5,966 nt of DNA, from the NCBI GenBank assembly GCA_947629725.1, contig CANREU010000103.1, positions 1-5,966 of the forward strand, given 5' to 3'. The notes beneath the pieces were generated by a model. That model did not search any database. It was not told the DNA's origin and was given only the letters and a program-made list of their open reading frames with translations. The position numbers and the translations under genes are program-made. Shown piece by piece: positions 1 through 4,821 of the stretch; position 1 is the stretch's first letter, and each line of letters starts with the position of its first letter. The DNA comes from an uncultured Clostridia bacterium. GTDB taxonomy: Bacteria > Bacillota > Clostridia > Christensenellales > Borkfalkiaceae.

Positions 1-20
1 CGAGGGCGTTTCTGCCCTCG
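1..20. terminator. Perfect 7-bp hairpin at window edge, possible terminator
   Basis: CGAGGGC at 1-7 pairs perfectly with GCCCTCG at 14-20 around a 6-nt loop. On the plus strand it is followed by CTTTCT, a weak pyrimidine tail. On the minus strand any T tract would lie outside the window. It may end a gene entering from the left on the plus strand, or be part of a two-way terminator between convergent units. The stem may extend beyond base 1, so its full size is unknown. Confidence 0.4.
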
Positions 21-31
21 CTTTCTGCATT

Positions 32-67
32 AAAATGGGACGCAAGTTATGTTCAACTTACGTCCCA
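32..67 (-). terminator. Intrinsic terminator of the tRNA-Ser transcript
   Basis: Read on the minus strand, a 13-bp stem forms from TGGGACG, one T.G wobble and AAGTT (67 down to 55), pairing with AACTT and CGTCCCA (48 down to 36) around a 6-nt loop. TTTT follows directly at 35-32. The stem begins only 2 nt after the CCA end of the tRNA, so the 3' trailer is essentially the terminator itself. This is a textbook Rho-independent structure, and its direction fixes the end of the minus-strand unit. Confidence 0.9.
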
Positions 68-69
68 CT

Positions 70-159
70 TGGCGCAGGGAAAGGGATTTGAACCCTTGTA
101 TACATTCCTGCATAACACGATTTCGAATCGTGCGCGTTCAGCCGCTCCGCCATCCCTGC
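70..159 (-). tRNA. tRNA-Ser, anticodon CGA
   Basis: The 90-nt minus-strand sequence folds into a complete class II tRNA. The acceptor stem GCAGGGA (159-153) pairs perfectly with TCCCTGC (80-74), followed by discriminator G and an encoded CCA (72-70). The anticodon stem CACGA/TCGTG closes a 7-nt loop TTCGAAA at 127-121. The anticodon is therefore CGA (125-123), reading the serine codon UCG. A long variable arm, TATGCA/TGTATA with a GGAA loop, is the hallmark of serine and leucine tRNAs, and G73 fits serine. The T arm AAGGG/CCCTT carries the TTCAAAT loop. No mismatches suggest decay. CGA complements the UGA serine tRNA that bacteria usually also carry, and a GC-rich genome uses UCG often. It lies downstream of the unknown protein gene and has its own likely promoter and terminator. 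Confidence 0.97.
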
Positions 160-168
160 ATCGCGTTC

Positions 169-197
169 ATTCTACACGAATCCGAAGAAAAACGCAA
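169..197 (-). promoter_or_regulatory. Likely promoter of tRNA-Ser
   Basis: On the minus strand, TAGAAT at 174-169 matches five of six bases of the sigma-A -10 box. Exactly 17 nt upstream is TTGCGT (197-192), which matches only the TTG of the -35 box. Predicted initiation falls near 162, about 3 nt before the mature tRNA 5' end, a very short leader. The -35 box overlaps an A/T-rich inverted repeat at 188-205. Confidence 0.5.
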
Positions 198-205
198 CCG
201 TTTTT
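188..205 (-). terminator. Weak inverted repeat after the unknown gene
   Basis: On the minus strand AAAAACG, a 4-nt loop GTTG and CGTTTTT form a perfect 7-bp inverted repeat, 21 nt after the stop codon of the 227-661 gene and ending in five Ts. The stem has only two G-C pairs, so it would be a weak terminator. It also overlaps the presumed tRNA -35 box. It could be a partial terminator, or chance in A/T-rich spacer DNA. Confidence 0.3.
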
Positions 206-226
206 GCCCGCTTTTCCGAAAATCCT

Positions 227-661
227 TCAAAACCTTCCGCAGCGGAAGCTCTCCCGCCAAAGTCTATCCGCCTCTTCGCGGATCTCCGAGCAGAACGCGG
301 TGAGCGTCTCCAAGTTCGTATGCGAAAAATCGAAGGTACGCTCCTCCAAGTTGCCGTCGCAAAAGTCCACCGTGAGGCGCACCGTGAATTTCGGGAAGGG
401 GACGGGTCCCTGTTTGCGCGTGGGGAGAGCGAAAAATTGCTTCATCTTCTCCTCATACGCCTGTGCCGCGGCGTCGTCGAAGGCGACCTCTTTGAGAAAG
501 GGAATACCCGTTCTGTCATATTCCGAACTGACGATGCCGTTCAGATCGCCGCGGGCGTAGAAACTGACGATATAGTCCTCGAGCTGCAAGACGCGGTAGC
601 GGAGATGGGTATATTTTTTGCCGAAATTCTCATCCCCGTGCACGCAAAAGACGACTTCCAT
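227..661 (-). CDS. Conserved-looking protein of unknown family, 144 aa
   Basis: I do not recognise this protein. It starts at ATG 661-659 behind a strong Shine-Dalgarno GGAGGAG (671-665) and a near-consensus promoter, which is the main reason to believe the frame and strand. It ends in TGA. The protein has no signal peptide or membrane segment and looks cytosolic. Apparent strand-rich parts lie near residues 2-8 (EVVFCVH), 29-36 and 91-100 (KFTVRLTVDF). Acidic helix-like parts lie near 60-78 and 115-138. There are four cysteines (6, 101, 124, 141), but no CxxC pair, so a metal site is not evident. The mixed alpha/beta character suggests a small single-domain fold. It has its own transcription unit between clpB and tRNA-Ser, so its neighbours give no clear functional hint. 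The overlapping plus-strand frame lacks a comparable start signal. Confidence 0.75.
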   Translation of the reverse strand: MEVVFCVHGDENFGKKYTHLRYRVLQLEDYIVSFYARGDLNGIVSSEYDRTGIPFLKEVAFDDAAAQAYEEKMKQFFALPTRKQGPVPFPKFTVRLTVDFCDGNLEERTFDFSHTNLETLTAFCSEIREEADRLWRESFRCGRF

Positions 662-664
662 ATT

Positions 665-671
665 CTCCTCC
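665..671 (-). promoter_or_regulatory. Shine-Dalgarno site of the 144-aa gene
   Basis: GGAGGAG on the minus strand lies 3 nt before the ATG, or 5 nt when counted from the GGAGG core. It sits at or next to the predicted transcription start, so the message would begin almost at its ribosome-binding site. Confidence 0.7.
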
Positions 672-678
672 GCCCGCC

Positions 679-707
679 ATTATAGCACACGCCGCCGCAC
701 TTTTCAA
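679..707 (-). promoter_or_regulatory. Strong sigma-A-type promoter for the 144-aa gene
   Basis: On the minus strand TTGAAA (707-702, five of six consensus bases) is separated by exactly 17 nt from a perfect TATAAT (684-679). The -10 box is preceded by TGC, an extended -10 motif. A run of seven As (728-722), preceding TTTCC, lies about 15-20 nt upstream of the -35 box, where an UP element would be. Initiation is predicted near 672, giving a leader of only about 11 nt. Confidence 0.85.
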
Positions 708-798
708 GTCGGGAACGGAAATTTTTTTGAGGATTACGGATTTTTACGGGAAACCGCGTGGGAGACGAGCCCCTATCGTTACGAGATTCCTCACGTTC

Positions 799-856
799 GT
801 TCGGAATGACGTGGAAGGACGGTTCGGAATGACGTGGGAGACGTTCGGAATGACGT
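799..856. repeat. Three copies of the 14-nt repeat GTTCGGAATGACGT
   Basis: Identical copies begin at 799, 822 and 843, spaced 23 and 21 nt apart. Copies 1 and 2 also share the following GG, then GA/AG-rich spacers. The left copy overlaps two alternative inverted pairings, ATTCC/GGAAT (786-790 with 803-807) and CACGT/ACGTG (792-796 with 809-813). Three short repeats with 7-9-nt gaps do not make a CRISPR. They could be a decaying dispersed element or a cluster of protein-binding sites. Confidence 0.85.
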
Positions 857-906
857 AAGGGGGGCGGCGTGCGAATGCCATCCGTGGAAAGCGGGTGCCG
901 AGAAAG

Positions 907-931
907 CCCTCCCCCTACGTGAGGGGGAGGG
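907..931. repeat. Perfect 10-bp GC-rich stem-loop
   Basis: CCCTCCCCCT at 907-916 pairs perfectly with AGGGGGAGGG at 922-931 around a 5-nt loop, ACGTG. Read on the minus strand, downstream of clpB, the stem is followed by CTTTCTC, an imperfect T tract. It might therefore weakly terminate or stabilise the clpB message. The sequence also resembles REP-like intergenic repeats. Confidence 0.8.
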
Positions 932-944
932 GCAGGGGTGAGGG
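923..944 (+). other. Potential G-quadruplex motif
   Basis: Four guanine runs of 5, 4, 4 and 3 bases are separated by loops of 1, 2 and 3 bases (A, CA, TGA), which satisfies the standard intramolecular G-quadruplex pattern. It shares bases with the right arm of the 907-931 hairpin, so the two structures would exclude each other. The G-rich strand is the plus strand, which is the template for the surrounding minus-strand genes. Confidence 0.6.
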
Positions 945-977
945 TTCGCCCATGAGATTACAGTATGCCCCTCATCC

Positions 978-992
978 GTCCCCTGCGGGGAC
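978..992. repeat. Short stem-loop GTCCCC/GGGGAC
   Basis: A 6-bp perfect stem encloses a 3-nt loop, TGC. It is one of three GC-rich hairpins in series after clpB and lacks a following T tract on either strand, so it is not a stand-alone terminator. Confidence 0.7.
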
Positions 993-1010
993 ACCTTCAG
1001 CGCAAGGCAT

Positions 1011-1038
1011 GCCTTCGGCGCCCCCGAGGGGGAAAGGC
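1011..1038 (-). terminator. Compound stem-loop just after clpB, possible terminator or 3' stabiliser
   Basis: GCCTT (1011-1015) pairs with AAGGC (1034-1038), and within it CCCCC (1021-1025) pairs with GGGGG (1028-1032). It lies 21 nt after the clpB stop on the minus strand. A 12-nt perfect palindrome AAGGCATGCCTT (1004-1015) overlaps its outer arm, so an alternative fold exists. No proper T tract follows, so it may protect the 3' end or cause pausing instead of terminating. It is the nearest candidate clpB terminator. Confidence 0.4.
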
Positions 1039-1059
1039 GGGGCGGGACAAAAGCAACAT

Positions 1060-3636
1060 TCAGGCGAAGAAGAGGCGGCCGTCCTCGGCGTCGAGGGTGA
1101 CTTTGCTCCCGGGGGCGGGGCGGTTCTCCACGATGTAGCGGGCGAGCGGGGTCTCGGCGTTGGCGCGAAGATACCGCTTGAGCGGGCGGGCGCCGTAAAC
1201 CGAGTCGCACCCGTTGTCTGCGACGAACGCCTTTGCGCGCGCGGTGACTTCGAGTTCGATCCCCTCTGCCGCCGCCCGTGCCTTGAGTTTGCCGAAGAGG
1301 ATCTCCACGATGCCGTCGACGTCCTCTGCGGAGAGGGGCTTGAAGGTGACGATCTCGTCGAGCCTGTTCAAAAATTCGGGGCGGAAGGAGCGCTTCAGGA
1401 GCTCCTCTACCTTCTCCCGCGCCCCTTCTGCGATCTCGCCGTCCTCGATGCCGTCGATGATATATTCCGAGCCGAGGTTGGAGGTGAGGATGATGACGGT
1501 GTTCTTAAAGTCCACCGTCCTGCCCTGCGAATCGGTGAGCCGCCCCTCGTCGAGGATCTGCAGGAGGAGGTTGAAGACGTCGGGGTGCGCCTTTTCGATC
1601 TCGTCGAAGAGGACAATGGAATAGGGACGCCGCCGCACCGCCTCGGTGAGAGTGCCTCCCTCTTCATACCCCACGTATCCCGGGGGCGCGCCGACAAGGC
1701 GGGAGACGGAGAACTTCTCCATATACTCGCTCATATCGATGCGGACGATGTTCTTCTCGTCGTCGAAGAGGCACTCGGCGAGGGACTTGGCGAGCTCGGT
1801 CTTCCCCACGCCCGTGGGGCCCAAAAACAGGAAGGAGCCGATGGGACGGTTGGGATCGGAGATGCCCGCGCGGGCGCGCAGGATGGCCTCCGACACCTTC
1901 TTCACCGCCTCGTTCTGCCCGATGACCCGCTTGTGGAGGTCCTCCTCGAGGTGGAGCACCTTCTCCCGTTCCCCCTCTTTGAGACGGGCGACGGGGATCC
2001 CCGTCCAGCGGGCGACGATCTTCTCGATCTGCTCCTCGGTGACTTCGTCGCGGAGGAGGGCGTTTTCCCTCCCGCTTACGGCGTTCTTCGCCTCCTCGAG
2101 CTGCTTTTTGAGATCGGGGAGTTCCCCGTAGCGGAGACGGGACGCCTTCTCGAGGTCCCCCGCGTTCATGGCGGATTCGATCTCCCCGTTCAGGCGGTCG
2201 ATCTTTTCTTTGAGTTCCTTTTCCGCGCGGATGGAGCGCTTTTCGTCCTCCCACTTCGCCTTCATCGCGCCGAACTTCTCCTTGTGCTCGGCGAGCTCCT
2301 TTTTGAGGGCCTCGAGACGGGCGGCGGAGAGCTCGTCCTTCTCCTTCGCGAGGGCGTTCTCCTCCACCTCGAGCTGGACGATCTTGCGGCTCAAAGCGTC
2401 CATATCCGCGGGCATGGAATCGATCTCCGTGCGGATCATGGCGGCCGCCTCGTCCACAAGGTCGATGGCCTTGTCGGGGAGGAAACGGTCTGTAATGTAG
2501 CGGTTGGAGAGGGTCGCCGCGGCGACGAGGGCGTCGTCGTGGATGCGCACGCCGTGGAAGATCTCAAAGCGTTCTTTGAGGCCGCGGAGGATGGAGACGG
2601 TGTCCTCCACCGTCGGCTCCCCCACATACACGGGCTGGAACCTGCGGGCGAGCGCCGCGTCCTTTTCGATATATTTGCGGTACTCGTCGAGGGTGGTCGC
2701 GCCGATGCAGTGCAGTTCGCCGCGCGCGAGGAGGGGCTTTAAGAGGTTGCCCGCGTCCATCGCGCCCTCCGTCTTCCCCGCCCCCACGACGGTGTGCAGC
2801 TCGTCGATGAAGAGGAGGATCCCCCCCTCCGACTTTGCAACTTCGCCGAGCACCGCCTTGAGGCGCTCCTCGAATTCGCCGCGATATTTCGCCCCCGCGA
2901 CGAGGGCGCCCATGTCGAGGGAGAAGAGGGTCTTGTTTTTGAGACCTTCGGGGACGTCCCCGCGCGCAATGCGCCGCGCGAGACCCTCGGCGATCGCCGT
3001 CTTGCCGACGCCCGGCTCCCCGATGAGGACGGGGTTGTTTTTCGTCTTGCGGGAGAGGATGCGCACGACGTTGCGGATCTCCTCGTCCCGCCCGATGACG
3101 GGCTCGAGCTTATGGGCGCGCGCCTGTTTCGTGAGGTCGGTGCCGTACTTTTCGAGCGCCTCGTAACTCTCCTCGGGGGTGTCGCTCGTCACGTTTTGGT
3201 TGCCGCGCACCTCCTTCATCCCCTTCAAAAATCCCTCCTTCGCGATCCCGAACCGCTTGAAGAGCTCCGCAAGACGGGGCTCCGCGTTGTCGAACAGGCA
3301 CAAAAAGAGGTGCTCGACGGAGACGTATTCGTCCTTCATGCCCGCGGCGAGCTTCTCCGCCTCCGAAAGGGTGCGGGAGAGGGCGGCCGTCGCATACACG
3401 TTCCCGGAGTCCCCCGAGACGCGGGGCAGGCGGTCGAGTTCCTCGAGGGCGGCGCGGGAAAAGCCCGCCGCGTCCGTTCCCGCCCTCATGAGGATACGGA
3501 AGACGAGCCCGTCCCTCTCGCAGAGGGCGCAGGCAAGGTGCAGGGTCGTGAGTTCGGCGTTCCCGCGCTCGGCGGAGAGATTTTGCGCCGTTTGTATGGC
3601 CTTTATGGAATTCTGCGTAAATTTTTCTACGTTCAT
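1060..3636 (-). CDS. clpB: ATP-dependent protein disaggregase ClpB (Hsp104 family)
   Basis: ClpB is a cytosolic hexameric AAA+ chaperone that works with DnaK to pull polypeptides out of aggregates after heat stress. The 858-residue length equals that of typical ClpB (857 in E. coli). The N-terminal Clp_N repeats cover about 1-145. AAA domain 1 has Walker A GEPGVGKT (206-213, Lys212), Walker B ending in Glu279, pore-loop Tyr251 and an Arg331/Arg332 finger. A charged coiled-coil middle domain covers about 400-530, which separates ClpB from ClpA, ClpC and ClpX. AAA domain 2 has GPTGVGKT (606-613, Lys612), Glu679, pore-loop Tyr654 in PPGYVGY, Arg758 and sensor-2 GAR (815-817). No ClpP-binding tripeptide loop is apparent. 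The ATG at 3636 is preferred over an in-frame TTG at 3651, because GGGAGG sits 7 nt before the ATG and overlaps the longer reading. It is monocistronic, with its own promoter. Confidence 0.97.
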   Translation of the reverse strand: MNVEKFTQNSIKAIQTAQNLSAERGNAELTTLHLACALCERDGLVFRILMRAGTDAAGFSRAALEELDRLPRVSGDSGNVYATAALSRTLSEAEKLAAGMKDEYVSVEHLFLCLFDNAEPRLAELFKRFGIAKEGFLKGMKEVRGNQNVTSDTPEESYEALEKYGTDLTKQARAHKLEPVIGRDEEIRNVVRILSRKTKNNPVLIGEPGVGKTAIAEGLARRIARGDVPEGLKNKTLFSLDMGALVAGAKYRGEFEERLKAVLGEVAKSEGGILLFIDELHTVVGAGKTEGAMDAGNLLKPLLARGELHCIGATTLDEYRKYIEKDAALARRFQPVYVGEPTVEDTVSILRGLKERFEIFHGVRIHDDALVAAATLSNRYITDRFLPDKAIDLVDEAAAMIRTEIDSMPADMDALSRKIVQLEVEENALAKEKDELSAARLEALKKELAEHKEKFGAMKAKWEDEKRSIRAEKELKEKIDRLNGEIESAMNAGDLEKASRLRYGELPDLKKQLEEAKNAVSGRENALLRDEVTEEQIEKIVARWTGIPVARLKEGEREKVLHLEEDLHKRVIGQNEAVKKVSEAILRARAGISDPNRPIGSFLFLGPTGVGKTELAKSLAECLFDDEKNIVRIDMSEYMEKFSVSRLVGAPPGYVGYEEGGTLTEAVRRRPYSIVLFDEIEKAHPDVFNLLLQILDEGRLTDSQGRTVDFKNTVIILTSNLGSEYIIDGIEDGEIAEGAREKVEELLKRSFRPEFLNRLDEIVTFKPLSAEDVDGIVEILFGKLKARAAAEGIELEVTARAKAFVADNGCDSVYGARPLKRYLRANAETPLARYIVENRPAPGSKVTLDAEDGRLFFA

Positions 3637-3643
3637 CGCAATG

Positions 3644-3649
3644 CCTCCC
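3644..3649 (-). promoter_or_regulatory. Shine-Dalgarno site that fixes the clpB start
   Basis: GGGAGG on the minus strand lies 7 nt before ATG 3636. The open frame runs 5 codons further up to a TTG, but that start would place the Shine-Dalgarno inside the coding region. ClpB proteins also typically begin with Met-Asn-x-Glu-Lys-Phe, as here. Confidence 0.9.
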
Positions 3650-3667
3650 AAACTTTTTTCCGTAATG

Positions 3668-3695
3668 ATTATACCGCAAACGCCGCCGTTTGAAA
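3668..3695 (-). promoter_or_regulatory. clpB promoter with a perfect -10 and a weak -35
   Basis: TATAAT at 3673-3668 is a perfect -10 box about 31 nt before the ATG. The best upstream hexamer, TTTCAA at 3695-3690 (spacer 16), matches the -35 consensus at only three positions. Initiation is expected near 3661, giving a leader of about 25 nt. A weak -35 behind a strong -10 suggests activator dependence or intrinsically low basal output. The promoter abuts the ilvE terminator tail. Confidence 0.7.
3677..3692. promoter_or_regulatory. Perfect inverted repeat CAAACG-N4-CGTTTG, candidate clpB operator
   Basis: A 16-nt perfect dyad with a CCGC centre fills the spacer between the clpB -10 and -35 positions. 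A dimeric repressor bound there would block RNA polymerase. It matches neither the CIRCE element (TTAGCACTC-N9-GAGTGCTAA) bound by HrcA, nor the GGTCAAA heptad repeats bound by CtsR, the two usual regulators of clpB in Bacillota. It could be chance. Confidence 0.45.
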
Positions 3696-3698
3696 CAG

Positions 3699-3730
3699 AA
3701 AAGCGCCCCGCCGCATGCCGCGGCGGGACG
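3699..3730 (-). terminator. Intrinsic terminator of the tyrS-yigZ-ilvE operon
   Basis: On the minus strand an 11-bp stem forms from CGTCCCGCCGC (3730-3720), pairing with GCGGCGGGGCG (3714-3704, one T.G wobble) around a 5-nt loop. C and TTTT (3702-3699) follow. It begins 26 nt after the ilvE stop codon. The stem is strong and G/C-rich, with a short T tract, and marks a clean boundary before the clpB promoter. Confidence 0.9.
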
Positions 3731-3756
3731 TACCCGTTTCCAATATCCGGATCTTT

Positions 3757-4809
3757 TCAGATCTTACGGAGCCAGCCGAACCTGTCGGGCAGGCGCCCGC
3801 GCTGGATCCCCGTGAGTTCGCCGTAGAGCATGCGGGCGATCTCCCCCGTGCCGCCGATCGCGTAGTCCTTCCCGCGGTAGCGGATGTCGCCGATGGGCGA
3901 GACGACCGCCGCCGTGCCCGTACCGAACGCCTCGGTGAGCGCGCCGCTCTCCGCCCCCGCCGTGACTTCCTCGATGGAGATCCGCCGCTCGGAGACGGGG
4001 ATCCCCTTCTCCCGCAGAAGGGTGAGACAGCTCTTGCGGGTGACCCCGTGGAGGATGGAGCCGACGAGGGCGGGCGTGACCACCTCCCCGCCGAGGACGA
4101 AGAAGGCGTTCATGCTCCCCGCCTCCTCAATGTAGCGGTGCTCCGCCGCATCCAGCCAAAGGACCTGATCGTACCCCGCCTTCTCCGCGAGCTCGCCCGC
4201 CTTCAGGGAGACGGCGTAGTTGCCGAGGCACTTCGCCTCCCCCGTGCCGCCGATGGGGCAGCGGACGAAGGTATCTTCCGCGACGAGCCGTGTGGGCGCG
4301 AGGCCGCGGGCGTAGTAATTCCCGACGGGAGAGAGCAGGATGAAGAAGAGGTAGCGGTCGGAGGCGTGTACGCCGAGGGCGGGACGGGTCGCCACCACCG
4401 CGGGACGGATGTAGAGCGCCGTGCCCTCGCCGCGGGGGATCCAATCCCTCTCGAGCCTGATGAGCTCCTCGAGCCCCTCCTCCGCAAGGTCCGCGGGGAC
4501 GGGCGGGATGCAGAGCCGCTCGCAAGAGCGCTCCATGCGCGCCCAATTCTCCTCGGGACGGAAGATGGCGACCGAGCCGTCGGGCTGCAAAAATGCCTTC
4601 ATGCCCTCGAAAACGCCCTGCCCGTAGTGAAAAACGCTCGACGCGAGATCGAACGCGAGGGGCTCGTTGGGCTCGATGCGGGGGGAGTGCCACCCCCGCC
4701 CGCTCTCGTAGCGCATGGTGAAAAGATAGTCGGTGAAATACTTGCCGAACCCGAGCTCCGCGCCCGCCGCGGGCTTCTCTTTCAAAACTTTCCGTTCGAT
4801 CCGCTCCAT
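3757..4809 (-). CDS. ilvE: Branched-chain-amino-acid aminotransferase (class IV, PLP-dependent)
   Basis: The enzyme reversibly moves the amino group between glutamate and the 2-oxoacids of leucine, isoleucine and valine, which is the last step of their synthesis, in the cytosol. The 350 residues fit the larger bacterial BCAT_II type. The family motif YGQGVFEGMKAF is at 62-73. The Schiff-base lysine is probably Lys193, in GGTGEAKCLGNYAVSL (187-202). The conserved EEAGSMNAFFV (228-238) contributes the glutamate facing the PLP pyridine nitrogen. GSILHGVTRKS (250-260) and FGTGTAAVVSP (295-305) supply phosphate and substrate contacts. All are intact. The ATG at 4809 is preferred to the adjoining GTG at 4812, because GAGG lies 7 nt before the ATG. 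Only 12 nt separate it from the yigZ stop, and the terminator follows. A D-amino-acid transaminase or aminodeoxychorismate lyase, other class IV members, is less likely given these motifs and the length. Confidence 0.95.
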   Translation of the reverse strand: MERIERKVLKEKPAAGAELGFGKYFTDYLFTMRYESGRGWHSPRIEPNEPLAFDLASSVFHYGQGVFEGMKAFLQPDGSVAIFRPEENWARMERSCERLCIPPVPADLAEEGLEELIRLERDWIPRGEGTALYIRPAVVATRPALGVHASDRYLFFILLSPVGNYYARGLAPTRLVAEDTFVRCPIGGTGEAKCLGNYAVSLKAGELAEKAGYDQVLWLDAAEHRYIEEAGSMNAFFVLGGEVVTPALVGSILHGVTRKSCLTLLREKGIPVSERRISIEEVTAGAESGALTEAFGTGTAAVVSPIGDIRYRGKDYAIGGTGEIARMLYGELTGIQRGRLPDRFGWLRKI

Positions 4810-4821
4810 CACGATACCTCG

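Larger units (their letters stand above)
662..1059. other. 398-nt non-coding, repeat- and hairpin-rich intergenic region
   Basis: No convincing gene lies here on either strand. It contains, left to right, the promoter and A tract of the 144-aa gene (662-728), a low-complexity A/T-rich part with two CGGA-plus-T-run copies (715-746), three 14-nt repeats (799-856), a perfect GC-rich hairpin with an overlapping G-rich tract (907-944), and two further stem-loops (978-992 and 1011-1038) close to the clpB stop codon. The G/C-rich wording of the right half resembles dispersed intergenic repeats that I remember from many Clostridia genomes. That similarity is from memory and not tested. Confidence 0.8.

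Noticed and set aside
320..685. A 121-codon plus-strand frame opposite the 144-aa gene
   Set aside because: It has no clear Shine-Dalgarno or promoter and would run over the minus-strand promoter and ribosome site, while the minus-strand frame has both.
799..856. A CRISPR array
   Set aside because: Repeats are 14 nt with 7-9-nt gaps, only three copies, and the gaps are similar G/A-rich sequence. Real CRISPR repeats and spacers are each about 25-40 nt.
895..2742. A 615-codon open frame on the plus strand, opposite clpB
   Set aside because: It is a GC-rich antisense shadow: low-complexity runs of Leu, Glu, Asp and Val, no recognisable domain, and it crosses non-coding hairpins. The opposite strand encodes an intact ClpB with all motifs.
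1060..3636. ClpC or ClpA instead of ClpB
   Set aside because: The long coiled-coil middle domain (about 400-530), the full 858-residue length and the lack of a visible ClpP-binding loop fit ClpB.
3637..3651. A longer clpB start at TTG 3651
   Set aside because: The GGGAGG Shine-Dalgarno would be inside the coding region. The ATG at 3636 has ideal spacing and gives the usual ClpB N terminus.
2794..3693. A 299-codon plus-strand frame opposite the clpB 5' half
   Set aside because: It mirrors the clpB reading frame and extends through the clpB promoter. No ribosome site or domain supports it.
3637..3730. CIRCE or CtsR operator before clpB
   Set aside because: I looked for TTAGCACTC/GAGTGCTAA and for GGTCAAA heptads on both strands and found neither. 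Only the unrelated CAAACG dyad is present.
3750..3763. GATCT-TTTC-AGATC inverted repeat across the ilvE stop codon
   Set aside because: A 5-bp stem is short and is explained by chance. The strong terminator at 3699-3730 accounts for the end of the operon.
4810..4812. GTG at 4812 as the ilvE start
   Set aside because: It is directly next to an ATG that has better spacing (7 versus 4 nt) to GAGG. The difference is one residue.
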